Assembly: GCA_032716605.1 (NCBI GenBank)
Contig: CM064552.1
Location: 5,254,597 to 5,318,596, forward strand
Length of the DNA stretch: 64,000 bases
Direction of reading: 5' to 3'
Source: Paralithodes platypus
Lineage: Eukaryota > Arthropoda > Malacostraca > Decapoda > Lithodidae
Part shown: piece after piece, positions 1-10,499 of the stretch
How the letters are laid out: the number at the start of each line of letters is the position of its first letter
Numbering within the stretch: position 1 is the stretch's first letter
Program-made: the position numbers and the translations under genes
Notes under the pieces: model-generated
What the model was told of the DNA's origin: nothing
Database searches by the model: none
Seen by the model: only the letters and a program-made list of their open reading frames with translations

Positions 1-696
<696 letters not shown>

Positions 697-833
697 TTTT
701 TTTTCTCTAAACTTCACGACATTATATGGTGTTCTTACAGCTAAAATTCCAGTGATGAAACATGGAATTATCTATAGCGAAACACATTTAAAATGCAAAA
801 AATATATAGCATTGATATATTTATATCTCTCTT

Positions 834-839
<6 letters not shown>

Positions 840-871
<32 letters not shown>
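840..871. repeat. (TA)n microsatellite
   Basis: About 30 bp of pure TA, just beyond the donor site of MTF1 exon 7. Confidence 0.95.
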
Positions 872-874
<3 letters not shown>

Positions 875-889
875 TATATATATACGTAC

Positions 890-975
890 CTTCATATTGG
901 GGTTACACTTGGGAGCCTCAGAAGCCAGAAAGTCCTGTAGGGTAAGGCTGGTGGGGCCTTCTCTCTCCTGCTCCA
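890..975 (-). CDS. MTF1: MTF1 coding exon 7 (last in window)
   Basis: The 86-nt exon is bounded by acceptor cccggtag and donor AAG|gtacgt. It starts with 2 nt that complete the codon left by exon 6 (G|TG, Val) and ends in phase 0. It encodes EQEREGPTSLTLQDFLASEA followed by PKCNPNMK. The LTLQDFL segment looks like a short amphipathic motif in the region after the fingers. I cannot align it confidently to vertebrate MTF-1, so the assignment rests on phase continuity with exon 6 and on open, non-repeat sequence. Following exons lie outside the window. Confidence 0.75.
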
Positions 976-1100
976 CTACCGGGATGATGGCAAATGCTGA
1001 AACATCCATACAAAATGAAAAATAGTAAGAACATGAAATAACATACTTTAACATTATTTACATAATACACAATTACATGAAATATTACCATAATCTAATC

Positions 1101-1465
1101 TATATGAAACAACCTCAGCATGATATAGGCTGATAAGTAGTGGCTGTACAATATATGAAACAACCTCAGCATGATATAGGCTGATAAGTAGTGGCTGTAC
1201 AATATATGAAACAACCTCAGCATGATATAGGCTGATAAGTAGTGGCTGTACAATATATGAAACAACCTCAGCATGATATAGGCTGATAAGTAGTGGCTGT
1301 ACAATATATGAAACAACCTCAGCATGATATAGGCTGATAAGTAGTGGCTGTACAATATATGAAACAACCTCAGCATGATATAGGCTGATAAGTAGTGGCT
1401 GTACAATATTAAATCAATCATGATATAGGCTGATAAGTAGTGGCTGTACAATATTAAATCAATCA
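1101..1465. repeat. 51-bp tandem repeat, about 7 copies
   Basis: Units start at 1101, 1152, 1203, 1254, 1305 and 1356 and begin 'tatatgaaacaacctcag'. A shortened variant unit with 'attaaatcaatc' follows. The 51-bp period is divisible by three, so it produces a spurious repetitive minus-strand ORF. It lies in an MTF1 intron between exons 7 and 6. Confidence 0.97.
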
Positions 1466-1504
1466 TACAATATGCAACAAAGGTCACTCCCAAACCAGAC
1501 TCAC

Positions 1505-1682
1505 CTATCTGTTTGGAGTGTGTCTGTGGAGTGCGGGAGGTCTGCTGTCCTCCTCCACTACCACTACCACCACCTCCTCCACTACCACCACCACAACATC
1601 CCCCCCCTCCACCACCACCACCACCTCTTTTACCACAACACCCTCCGCCACCAACCTCCCTGCCGCCCTCTGCCGTTTGTTG
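1505..1682 (-). CDS. MTF1: MTF1 coding exon 6 (Gly-rich)
   Basis: The 178-nt exon runs from acceptor ccatctacag to donor ATAG|gtgagt. It starts in phase 0, as exon 5 ends, and leaves 1 nt that joins exon 7 to read QIVEQ. It encodes QQTAEGGREVGGGG, then CCGKR, a run of about nine Gly, a second CC pair, GGGSGGGGGSGSGGGQQ and TSRTPQTHSKQ. The four Cys in two CC pairs are notable because MTF-1 proteins carry C-terminal Cys clusters, but these do not match the known cluster pattern. The glycine tract is encoded by GGT/GGA repeats and is likely length-variable. Confidence 0.75.
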
Positions 1683-1721
1683 CTGTAGATGGATAATAAT
1701 AATAATAATAATTTTACTTAC

Positions 1722-1930
1722 TTAACCAGTTCTGTACAGGTGACGTCTTTTCTATTTGATTTCAGATACATTTACACGATATCATGAAGCTAAGGTGGCT
1801 AAAAAGGATGAATGGAGATAGTTTGTAGCTGTTTAATTACTAGACGTCCTTCCTAAGCTGAATAATATAGTCTAAATATACTGTAGTTAGAATAATATGA
1901 AAAGGACGTCCCTGGTACTTGAGGGGTTAA
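1722..1930. mobile_element. TTAA-flanked MITE (piggyBac-type), ~200 bp family
   Basis: Bounded by TTAA on both sides. Ends read CCagttctgtacaggtgacg and, in reverse complement, CCCCTcaagtaccagggacg. The interior matches copies at 5074 and 56525 ('tttagatgattt', 'gttgagtgagata'). Confidence 0.8.
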
Positions 1931-2029
1931 AAGAGCGCTCATTCTTCAAAATGAATTCGCAAGCACTCAAACAAATGTTTATGTAAAACTTGCAAAACGA
2001 ACAAACCAACACAGGAAGCGCATAATATC

Positions 2030-2860
2030 TATCTATCTATCTATTGCCTGATGCCATGATCCCCGAAGGGGTGGCCACGAACGAACCGCCCCCATGCACC
2101 TCTGTCCCCAGTCAGTCAACGCCCCTCCTCCCAACCAGCACCGCCTTCATTCATATATTTCCTCACTCCATCCTTTCACCTCTCCTTCGGTCTACTTCTC
2201 CCTCTCTGTCCTTCCACCTCGCTCTCGTACACCCTCTTAGTCATTCTCTTGCTTCCCATACGTTCCATATGGCCGAACCATCTCAAGTTGTTCCTTTTCA
2301 CACTTTCCAGCACATCTACCTCCACACCACACCTCCTTCTTACTTCCTCATTCGTCTGTCTATCCCTCCATGTAACTCCGCACGCACTTCTCAAGTAACT
2401 CATTTCCACCGCTCTCACTCTTGGTTGAGTCTCTTCCCGAACGTCCATGCTTCGCTTCCGTAAGTTAGTGTCGGGATTACCACACTGTCATGCAAGGGCT
2501 TTTACATTTCCATACTGACCACTCTATTTCTTGTTACTGCTTTCAACGTTCCTACAACCCTCTTTTCCTGTTGCACCCTCTCCCGCACTTCTTCATCCAT
2601 AGTCCCATCTTTACTCAACACACTGCCCAGATACTTAAAAGAGCTGACGATCACCATAGCCTGACCGTTCAACTTCACCTCACACTCTGTGACTTCACCC
2701 CTTTTGAAGACCATAACCTTGCTCTTCCCCGCATTTACCTTCAAATTCCGTTTTTCGCACACTGTTCCAAACTCAATTACCAGACCCTGCAACTCCCATT
2801 CATTATCGCTCATCAGAACTGTATCATCCGCAAACAGCAATATAGGCAAAAGAACTTATC
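2030..2860 (-). mobile_element. LINE 3' portion with RT palm and C-terminal domain, (TATC)n tail
   Basis: On the minus strand, 2849-2502 encodes LLFADDTVLMSDNE (RT block with the FADD catalytic motif) followed by KYLGSVLSKDGTMDEEV. After a frameshift, 2448-2176 encodes the post-RT segment YLRSACGVTWRDR...LRWFGHMERM, typical of jockey/RTE-like LINEs. The 3' end, at low coordinates, finishes at a GGCAATAGATAGATAG tail. The same tail and last ~150 bp occur at 17341-17495. The copy is 5'-truncated and dead. Confidence 0.85.
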
Positions 2861-2905
2861 AAAATCACTATGTGGAAATAATGCATTGATGATATAGCAA
2901 AACAA
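2826..2905 (+). repeat. Fragment of the 'AAAACTTGCAAA' interspersed repeat
   Basis: Carries 'aaaagaacttatcaaaatc' and 'actatgtggaaataa', the inner part of a ~100-255 bp family found in longer form at 9679 and 48445. Confidence 0.6.
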
Positions 2906-3102
2906 TATTATGTATGTACATACTCTGCAACCTTCCCCAGTTTTCCTATTTTTAAAAATAAATTTATGGGGGTGGCCGACTCGAGACAGAGCTCGAACAG
3001 GGACATCAGAAAAACAAAACAAAACAAAACACAAAAACCACACACACAATATTATGAAATATATACACATAAACCTGTCTCATCTGCAAGTACACGATCT
3101 TA

Positions 3103-3445
3103 AGGGGGGGATGGGTCGTTTTTCTGGTCCCCCAATAGATTATAAGACATTCGGCCCATTACTTTGGCGATTTTTAGATCTTTTGGCCCATTTCTTTGTC
3201 AATATTAAGACATTTTGTATTATTTAGTTGTCGAGTTATTCCTGGCGAGTAATAGCGAGCCTTGTGATTTATGAGGAACCGGCCATTGGCCGAGAAATTT
3301 TTCTATCGAAAAATGTATAAATTTATCTTGAAGGAGGGTATTGGGCAGAAGTTTTTTTAAACTTGATGGAAATCTAGGAAGGAAAAAATAATAATAATAA
3401 GATACATAAATGAGCAAATAAATACACCCATTCCCCCTTAAGGTA
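3103..3445 (-). repeat. Interspersed repeat of the 'GGCCGGTTTTCTGG' family
   Basis: Reverse-oriented relative of copies at 23494, 47700 and 63890. All share 'aagacattcggcccatt', 'cgagaaatttttctatc' and an end resembling TTAAGGGGxxATGGG. Function unknown; probably a non-autonomous DNA element. Confidence 0.6.
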
Positions 3446-3639
3446 AATGAGTGGATCCTTTCGATTAGTGTCCGTTCACTAATCCTCAAGATACACTCCC
3501 TCTAATATTATCAATGGTTTTCCACCCTGTTCATATCATATATCGTACAGTATTACAGTATCACTACAGCTACATATACAAAAATAATGTATGTATGTAT
3601 GTACTCTAGCACATACCCCATTTATATCTATATCTATCT

Positions 3640-4440
3640 ATATACTCAGGCCCAATCCCCACATTTCCTATTTTCTTTTTTGTGGGGGGGGGGGGGGGAG
3701 GGGGGACTCAAGACAGAGCCAGAATAGGGACAACACAACAAAAAACAATGAACACACAAAAACAAAATACAAATTCACACACATCTAGGTCATCCAGAAG
3801 ACCCAGAGACCAGGGTCACCAAAGTCCCTCCAGCACTCCCCCAGCCCCCGACCACTCAGAGAGGTTCCGATCTCGGCAGGCAGACATGCAGCAGAGCCGA
3901 AACCACAAGCCTGCCCACCACGCTTTCAGGCGCACCCTTCATATAAACCGTCTCCCCGGGCCAGGCGCCTGATTGACTATTATCTAGTCCAACTTGCGCC
4001 CGACCCCTTCCCCCAAATGACCACGTGTTCACTCATCTATTCACAAGCATTCTCCATTCATTCCTGTTTATTACCACTTCCCTTGCCTGATCTATAGTCA
4101 TTCCTCTATCATCCAAAGCTTGTCTTACAACACAGTCTCTCGATCTCAATGGGGGTCTTCCTGCCCTTCTATCTCCCCTTGTATCTGACTCACATATTCT
4201 CTTAGTAAGCCTTTCATCTTTCGTTCGCTCAACATGACCATACCAGCTCAACACCCTTCTGTTCATTCTGGCCGATAAATGTTCCTGCTGTCCCACTCTC
4301 CTACGTATCTCTTCATTCCTCAATCTGTCTCTACGAGTCACTCCACACATACTCCTCAAGCAGCTCATCTCCATCACATCCAGCTTTCTTATCTCCTTTG
4401 CCTTCAGATCCCATGTCTCAGCCCCATTCATCACTGTTGA
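3640..4440 (-). mobile_element. LINE 3' end (jockey/RTE-like) with GC-rich 3' UTR
   Basis: The minus-strand ORF 4434-4033 encodes MNGAETWDLKAKEIRKLDVM, then LRSMCGVTRRDRLRNEEIRR, WYGHVER and GRPPLRSRD, the post-RT domain of a LINE. Its 3' UTR continues to about 3640 and ends GGGCCTGAGTATATAGATAG. A second copy in plus orientation is at 23790-24700. 5'-truncated. Confidence 0.85.
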
Positions 4441-4485
4441 ATAATATTAACTATTTTCCGATATTAACATCAACCACCCCCATAT

Positions 4486-4590
4486 AAAATTAATGAAAGC
4501 ATGCCATCCTACCGGGATTCGAACTCGGGACACCACATACAGAACTTAAACACTCTAACCATTACACCATCAAGACAGTTAAAGGATCAG
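4486..4590 (-). mobile_element. tRNA-derived SINE
   Basis: In reverse complement it contains GATGGTGTAATGGTTAGAG (A-box region) and GAGTTCGAATCCCGG (B-box), followed by 'atgctttcattaatttta'. Related copies are at 18540 and 55420. Mismatched stems argue against a working tRNA gene. Confidence 0.8.
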
Positions 4591-4673
4591 CACATGACCA
4601 CGATTACTATCCATTTATCGAATACTGAATATCAATATAATCATGTACTGGACCAAACTACACTATGAATTTA

Positions 4674-4965
4674 TAATGTAAAACTTGCAAAATAAACAAA
4701 CCAAAATAGGGATGACACAATACTGTATATAGACAAAAGAACTTATCAAAGTCACTATAGGAAATGCCAGCAAACTTGACATTAATCTTGACTTCTTATC
4801 CTTAACTTCTTATAACTCGAAATGAATGAAAGCAATCGGGCTGACGTTTCTATCATTTGGGAAGAGTCCACCAGGAAATAGGTGTGGATATTTACAGCCA
4901 GTTTGCCCTAGGCCCTTTTGAGTTACAGCGAGGTCCGGGATCAAGATTATTGTCAAGTTCGTTGG
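4674..4965. repeat. Two interspersed repeat fragments
   Basis: 4674-4770 is a copy of the 'AAAACTTGCAAA' repeat. 4790-4965 carries the core ('catttgggaagagtcc', 'ataggtgtgg', 'ttgagttaca') of a TIR element found complete at 21030 and 55999. Confidence 0.6.
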
Positions 4966-5073
4966 CGATACCTATAGCATAACGCTTATACGAGAGGAAA
5001 GAAAAATGTATGGGGCACAGATCTCAAAGGACCGACCTTGCAATGAATTGTTCTTGACCCTTTAAAAATAATC

Positions 5074-5288
5074 TTAACCCCTTCTGTACAGGTAAAGTCT
5101 TTTCAGTTTTATTCTAGCTATATTTAGATGATTTTGTAAAGTTTAAGAAGGATCTATGATAGTAAAAAGGGTTGAGTGAGATAGTTCAAAGCCTGTTAAT
5201 TGCGGGAGGCCCTTTATAAACTGAATAACATCATCAAAAAGTAGCGGGAATGAAGTTTAAAGGACATTGCTGGTACAGAAGGGGTTAA
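5074..5288. mobile_element. TTAA-flanked MITE (piggyBac-type)
   Basis: TTAA duplicates at both ends. Inverted ends CCCCTTCTGTACAGGTAAAG and, in reverse complement, CCCCTTCTGTACCAGCAATG. It ends 17 bp beyond the donor of MTF1 exon 5. Same family as 1722 and 56525. Confidence 0.9.
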
Positions 5289-5304
5289 AAGTCCAAAGCC
5301 TTAC

Positions 5305-5741
5305 CTTTACACTTGGTTTGGCTGCAGTGTGTGGATGTTGATGTGATGAGACCTCTTTACTGGTGGTGGTGGGGGAGGTACTGTGAGGGTGGCTGCTAGA
5401 GTGTGTGTTGGAGTTGGAGAGAGGGGTGGTGTTGGAGAGAGTGTGAGAGTCGCTGCTAGAGTGTGTGTTGGTGGTGGTGAGTGTGTTGTTGGAGTTGGAG
5501 AGAGGGGTGGTGGGGGAGAGAGGCGTGGTGGAGATACTGTGAGAGTGTGTGTTGGTGGTGGTGAATGTGTTAGAGTTGGAAAGAGGGGTGGTGGTGGAAG
5601 GTGTGTGGGGGTGGTGGTGGGATATGGTGGTCTTGGGGACACTGGTGCTACGGTTGTGTACTCTCATGTGGGTCTTGCGGGAGTAGTTGGTGGTGAAGGA
5701 TTTCTGGCAGTCCTCCTCCACACACGGATACGGCCGCTCTC
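5305..5741 (-). CDS. MTF1: MTF1 coding exon 5: zinc finger 6 and Thr/Ser/His-rich segment
   Basis: The 437-nt exon runs from acceptor aactttgcag to donor GTAAAG|gtaagg. The first 2 nt complete Gly of the GERPYPC linker. Finger 6 is C-x4-C-QKSF-x5-R-x2-H-MRV-H, so the usual core Leu (YSL in vertebrates) is Arg (codon CGC). The rest is low-complexity, with the unit TTPLSNSN/NTHSSS repeated several times and many His (for example SHHHPHTPST). This is probably an unstructured linker or activation region. The other frames here give spurious Pro-rich ORFs. Confidence 0.9.
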
Positions 5742-5786
5742 CTGCAAAGTTATAAACAGGTCAAGTATTTCCCCCTTACTCTGTTC

Positions 5787-6044
5787 AAAAGCGTATCTAC
5801 CCACACCCCACGCACCCCAAATATATATAGCTTCCTACGCAGACGACATAACACTCACATGTACACAACAAGACTCACACACAGCAACATGTCTCCTTCA
5901 ACCCTATTTCAAAACACTACATGACTGGTGCAATACAAACAGACTCAAATTAGCCCCAGCCAAATCCACAAGCTGGACAGCCAAATACAGAAATTCACCA
6001 CGCCTCACCATAAACAACACCCCCTTTATCACTCACTCACTCTT
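5787..6044 (+). mobile_element. LINE reverse-transcriptase fragment (YADD box)
   Basis: Encodes IYIASYADDITLTCTQQDSH, HDWCNTNRLKLAPAKST and the start of the thumb. It contains the catalytic YADD and the LKLAPAKS block common to I/jockey-type LINEs. It is truncated at both ends and abuts a PLE 3' end at 6045. It is probably the same LINE lineage as the fragments at 9187 and 51263. Confidence 0.8.
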
Positions 6045-6475
6045 TTAAAACTTTTCTAAACTCTGCATGAATAAAGAAACTACATGTTAAATGTCAAAAT
6101 ATTATTTAAAATCAAATTTGCAACATGACAAGACATTAACAATAGTACAAAATACAAATATTCATAAGATATCTATACTATTACTAAATAATATATAAAA
6201 TACAGTACAGCACTCACTAACGATAGTGCTATCGGGTAGGTACCTGTAAGCATAGCATGCCTCAAGTGACCCCTATCAATAACTACCCTACAAATAACCT
6301 ACATTTATCGCACAAATAAACTAAGGAAATCGCAAAAGCAAGCAATTGATACTATCGACAATGAATACATATAATATAAAGACAAATATTTGCAAAATAT
6401 GAAGTAACAACAGATTTAAACAAAGAGTACTCTTTTAACAAGAACAATCAATTTAAAAAATCATCAATATTAATA
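6045..6475 (-). mobile_element. Penelope-like element 3' UTR copy
   Basis: Almost identical to 9957-10400, including 'ctaaactctgcatgaataaag' and 'gctatcgggtaggtacc'. A second PLE insertion preserving only the 3' non-coding end. It is interrupted on the right by the MITE at 6476 and seems to resume for about 30 bp after 6921. Confidence 0.8.
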
Positions 6476-6921
6476 TTAACCCGTACAGCCCCAGCGACGC
6501 GCCTGACGCGTCGGCGATGTATGTAACGCACAGCCCCAGAGACGCGCCTGGCGCGTCACCCTAATTGCGCCGACCGTAACCTCAGGTGTAGCCACTCAAG
6601 AGGGCTCAGATTTGTATGGGAACTGTGTACGTATCCCACGCAACCGTGCCGATGATTGAAAACTCTCAAAGTCCACGTGCGTGCGCGCGAGCGCGCAATA
6701 ACCTGTTTTTTTGGGATAATTGCCTTCAATTTTTTACTCTTGTAAAATCCGTTTTCGGGGGCTCTGTAGGACCATTGTTTAAGCTTTTTGAGCGGTTTTT
6801 CGTGGTTTTTCCTTCATTCCTAACCCATTCGCTATTGTTTCTGGAATAAAACCATTTTTTGAAAACCGGCCGGGTTCTGGTGCGCAAACATTACAAAACT
6901 AGCCGGGGCTCCACGGGTTAA
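6476..6921. mobile_element. TTAA-flanked MITE (piggyBac-type), 446 bp
   Basis: TTAA at both ends. Inverted termini CCCGTACAGCCCCAGCG and, in reverse complement, CCCGTGGAGCCCCGGCT. GC-rich near the left end with gcgcgagcgcgc. Inserted in a PLE 3' UTR remnant, only 50 bp from MTF1 exon 4. Confidence 0.9.
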
Positions 6922-6971
6922 AAGAAGAATACTAAAAGAAGAATACTATAGAGATGTGTTGACCCACCCAC

Positions 6972-7045
6972 CTGTGTGTATACGTTTGTGGATGCGAAGG
7001 TGGTGACTCACTGTGAAGGATTTGCCACACCCATACTCCTCACAC
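6972..7045 (-). CDS. MTF1: MTF1 coding exon 4: zinc finger 5
   Basis: The 74-nt exon runs from acceptor ttctcctgcag to donor CACAG|gtgggt. Two nt from exon 3 plus G complete Lys. It encodes [20 protein letters not shown] followed by RIHTG, a canonical C-x4-C-x12-H-x3-H finger matching MTF-1 finger 5 (the GCGKAF...SHHL core). It ends in phase 1, joining the GERPY linker of exon 5. Confidence 0.95.
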
Positions 7046-7079
7046 CTGCAGGAGAAATCAACCTAATAGTTATATACAG

Positions 7080-8025
7080 TATTTACATCCTGGGCTGGAG
7101 GATATATTAAAACTTTATTTTCCCAAAAAGCTGTATAAACTTAAACTTTCCTATACCTCAAAACGTAGGCAGTTTATGCGAATTATTAGTGGAGTAGGGC
7201 GTGGAACTATGGAAAGAAGCAGCCACTATCCATGTGCAGTATGTGGGAAGGGGGTGGGAAGTAACTCAATTCAATGTTGCGTCTGTAGTGACTGAGTACA
7301 CAAGAGATGTAGTGGAGCTAGAGGACCTTTGACAAGAATCATAGACTTTGAATGTGCAGTGTGCAAGGGAGATCTTGTATTAAATGACCCGCCTGTCAGT
7401 GTTGATTTCAACAGTGTAACGCTGGAGTGTATGAATAAGTTCAGCTACCTGGGCGATACGGTTTCCGCCGGAGGTGGTGCTGAAGTCCATTGCTAAAGTC
7501 AGAAGTGGCTGGGGAAAGTTTAGAGAGTTGTTGCCACTCCTGACCATGAGAGGGCACCCACCCCACCTTATAGGGAAGGTGTATACCTCGTGTGTTAGGA
7601 GCGCGATGAACTATGCCTCGGAGACATGGCCGGTTAAAGCGGAGAATATCAATAGAATGGAACGGAATGAGAAGAAAATGGTGAGATGGATGTGTGGGGT
7701 TAACCTTAGGGACAGGGTATCGAGCGAGGAATTGAGAAGGCGTCTGGTCATTAAGAGTGTCAGTAAAGTGATGCGCACGAGCCGACTTGGTTGGTTTGGA
7801 CATGTGGAGAGAATGGATATCAGAACTGGGTGAAAAAATACCGGACTGTGAACGTGGGGGGAGCTGCGCGTAGGGGTGGACCTAGAATTACGTGGGCTCG
7901 GGTACTCCGGTCCGATCTCAAAATAAAGAACTTGACAACAGGGACAGCCCTTGACAGGGCCGCCTGAAAAGCTGCCATTTAGTGACGTGAGACTGTAACC
8001 ACATTCTCTGTGGACAAAACGGTCT
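7080..8025 (+). mobile_element. LINE C-terminal fragment (zinc knuckle and post-RT domain)
   Basis: Around 7230-7440 the plus strand encodes a Cys/His cluster (PCAVCGKGVG...HKRCSG...FECAVCKGD). At 7474-7833 it encodes [40 protein letters not shown] and LGWFGHVERM, all hallmarks of a common invertebrate LINE C-terminus. It carries frameshifts and a stop. The homologous copy at 13790-14180 is uninterrupted at its 3' end, whereas here the MITE at 8026 splits it. Confidence 0.85.
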
Positions 8026-8456
8026 TTAACCCTTAAAGAGCGGTGCCCGGCTTAAGTCGGGCACCAATTTGCAGCAAGTTAGGAGCATTACTAAGGCTTT
8101 TAAAGGGTTAAAATAGAGTGCAAATGGCCGGGAGTGCAGCAGGCCACACGTCCCGACACCCAGGGCTTACCGCCGCCCACTGACTCACGCTCCCTCTGTT
8201 CTCGAGAGGCCGGCAGTGTTACCAGTAGTGAGCGTAGTGGGAAAAAATATGCCGCTATACGCTAAACTCCTATGTTGGTGGCACCACTGCATGAGAACCA
8301 CGAGTGCTACGTAGCTCGTTCTGGTCTCATTTTGAAGCTTTTAGCGCCTAGTGTTTTGCCGAATACATTTCTTTTCATGCAGATACTTGATTGATCATTC
8401 AGGAGGGCCTGAATATGCCCAAAATAGCACAAAACCCCCCGCTAAACAAGGGTTAA
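8026..8456. mobile_element. TTAA-flanked MITE inserted in a LINE tail
   Basis: TTAA duplicates flank termini CCCTTAAAGAGCGGTG and, in reverse complement, CCCTTGTTTAGCGGGG. The paralogous LINE copy at 14160-14180 reads 'aaaacggtcttttaacttg' without the insert, an empty site. The interior ('agctcgttctggt', 'gaatatgccc') matches the MITE at 50834. Confidence 0.92.
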
Positions 8457-8667
8457 ACTTGTATGTATGTTTGTATGTAAAGGATTTATTACCAAAGCAA
8501 GCAATACGGTGGGGTAAAGTAGTGTGGCAATCAATAAAGATATGACGAATAATAAGATGGCCGGTACAAGAAGGGCATACTGGTGCTTGGCAATGGGGGG
8601 AAGACATCATATAGGGTTCTCCTTAATCCACCCCAAGGGGTGCGTCAAACCTACAGTCATGACCTAC

Positions 8668-8799
8668 TTGAAAGGCTTCTCTCCGGTGTGTGTGCGTACA
8701 TGCTTCCTGAGGTCAGAGAGTGTGGTGAAGATGCGTACACAGCCATCCTGACTACAGTTGAAGGTGTCACCATTGTGTAGACGCTCATGTGCACGCAAT
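8668..8799 (-). CDS. MTF1: MTF1 coding exon 3: end of finger 3 and finger 4
   Basis: The 132-nt exon runs from acceptor tttctgaacag to donor TTCAA|gtaggt. It encodes [13 protein letters not shown] (end of finger 3 and linker), then [20 protein letters not shown] and RTHTGEKPF. The TTLSDLRKH helix is the recognisable MTF-1 finger 4. Both ends are in phase with exons 2 and 4. Nothing is broken. Confidence 0.95.
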
Positions 8800-8864
8800 C
8801 TGTTCAGAAATATAAAGAGTTGTAATCAATTAAATAATTTTGACATGGTGGTATATTTTTCATA

Positions 8865-8901
8865 TATCATATATATATATTTATCTATACCAGTATATAT
8901 A

Positions 8902-8960
<59 letters not shown>
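8865..8960. repeat. (TA)n microsatellite
   Basis: Long TA tract, interrupted on the left by 'ttatctataccag' and flanked on the right by further TATA-rich sequence to about 9060. The Tyr-Ile ORFs over it are artefacts. Confidence 0.95.
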
Positions 8961-8964
<4 letters not shown>

Positions 8965-9186
8965 CCGTACCGTATATTATATATATTTATATATTTTATA
9001 TATGTTTTGGTTTGTTTATTTTCCAAGTTTTACAATATACGGTAATTTATCTATATATTTTATTTATTTTTTGCTATAAGAAATGAAGGCACGGTAGGAA
9101 GGAGAAGTTAGCACAGCACCAACACTCAAACATCCCTTCCATCCATACACCTGTTGATTATTGCAAATGATTCAGTGAATAACTCC

Positions 9187-9680
9187 AACCATTAACAGCT
9201 ACTACACCCACAGATCTCCTACATCAAGAAACCAAAATCCTCAAAGTCAAAGACCATCTTGACATGAGAGGCACTCAATTCCTGGCAGCAGCCTCCACGA
9301 ACCAAAACCACCCACTACACTACATGGCAACACACCCACAGACACCAAGAAATATCAAAACAACACCCAGCACGCAGTATCACACACAAATACTGTCCTC
9401 TCCCCCTCCCTGCCCACCCCAAACCAACTTCCAGAAGCACATCCATACTCATATCTCTTGCCGATCCATCCACTCACTCATAGACAACACGCAGCTGCAA
9501 GCACGACCTCCCGAAATCCATCCTTCCGAATCCTCCCTTCCTCGCGAGGACAGAGTCCACCTGGCCAGGTTGAGATGCGGACACCATCCAGCTCTTCTGA
9601 GCTATCAGAAGAGACTGGATGACTCCGTCGTCGACACCTGCCCGGGATGTAACACAGCACCCCATACCATTAAACATATT
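9187..9680 (+). mobile_element. LINE C-terminal fragment (I/jockey-like)
   Basis: Encodes LHYMATHPQTPRNIKTT, REDRVHLARLRCGHHPALLS and CPGCNTAPHTIKH, the RNase-H-less tail with a CxxC...H knuckle. About 95% like the copy at 51440-51900. It stops abruptly at 9680 where the 'AAAACTTGCAAA' repeat begins. Confidence 0.85.
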
Positions 9681-9937
9681 AAAATGTAAAACTTGCAAAC
9701 TAAACAAACCAAAATTGGGACAAGGACAATATAAAGTCAAATTAAATTATCAAAATCGCTATGTGGAAACAACGCTTACTAAAATGAAAATTATTAAATA
9801 AAAGAACACAATCCACCACATAGGGTGTACATCACTACATGAGCAAGTTAATCTGTTTCCCAAGCAAACCAATCGCACATATAACAACGCACTATCGTCA
9901 CGTTAAAGGAAGTACTGTAGTCAAGTTTGGGAAGTCC
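9681..9937 (+). repeat. Long copy of the 'AAAACTTGCAAA' interspersed repeat
   Basis: About 255 bp beginning 'aaaatgtaaaacttgc' and ending 'tagtcaagtttggga'. Near-identical long copies in reverse orientation at 47265 and 48445. Shorter ones occur at 1981, 4674, 45131, 53172, 55080, 57796 and 63511. No coding potential and no tRNA-like head seen. Confidence 0.75.
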
Positions 9938-10499
9938 GGGACGTTCTGGCAAATTTTACTAAACTCTGCATGAATAAAGAAACTACATGTTAAATGTCAA
10001 AATATTATTTAAAATCAAATTTGCAACATGACAAGACATTAACAATAGTAAAAAATACAAATATTGATAAGATATCTATACTATTACAAAATAATATAAA
10101 ATACAGTACAGCACTCACTAACGATAGTGCTATCGGGTAGGTACCTGTAAGCATAGCATGCCTCAAGTGACCCCTATCAATAACTACCCTACAAATAACC
10201 TACATTTATAGCACAAATAAACTAAGGAAATCGCAAAAGTAAGCAATTGATACTATCGACAATGAATACATATAATATAAAGAGAAATAATTGCAAAATA
10301 TGAAGTAACAACAGATTTAAACAAAGAGTACTCTTTTAACAAGAACAATAAATTTAAAAAAATCATCAATATTAATAATAATAATAATAATAATAATAGA
10401 AAAAGAAAAAGAAAAAGATAAACAATAAATACAGACAAAAAGTAAGCAGAGGTTATACAAGAAACTTCAAGTTAAAAATGCTTGATTAAAATTATTGAT

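Noticed and set aside
1095..1493. 132-codon minus-strand ORF with a repeated 17-residue unit
   Set aside because: The 51-bp minisatellite period is divisible by three, so any open frame repeats. It lies in an MTF1 intron.
1472..1725. Plus-strand His- and Pro-rich ORFs
   Set aside because: Antisense shadow of the Gly-rich MTF1 exon 6, whose splice phases fit exons 5 and 7.
5307..6048. Overlapping Pro-rich (minus) and Val/Gly-rich (plus) ORFs
   Set aside because: Other frames of MTF1 exon 5. Only the frame continuing zinc finger 6 joins its neighbours.
8826..9079. Tyr-Ile-rich ORFs on both strands
   Set aside because: Translations of the TA microsatellite.
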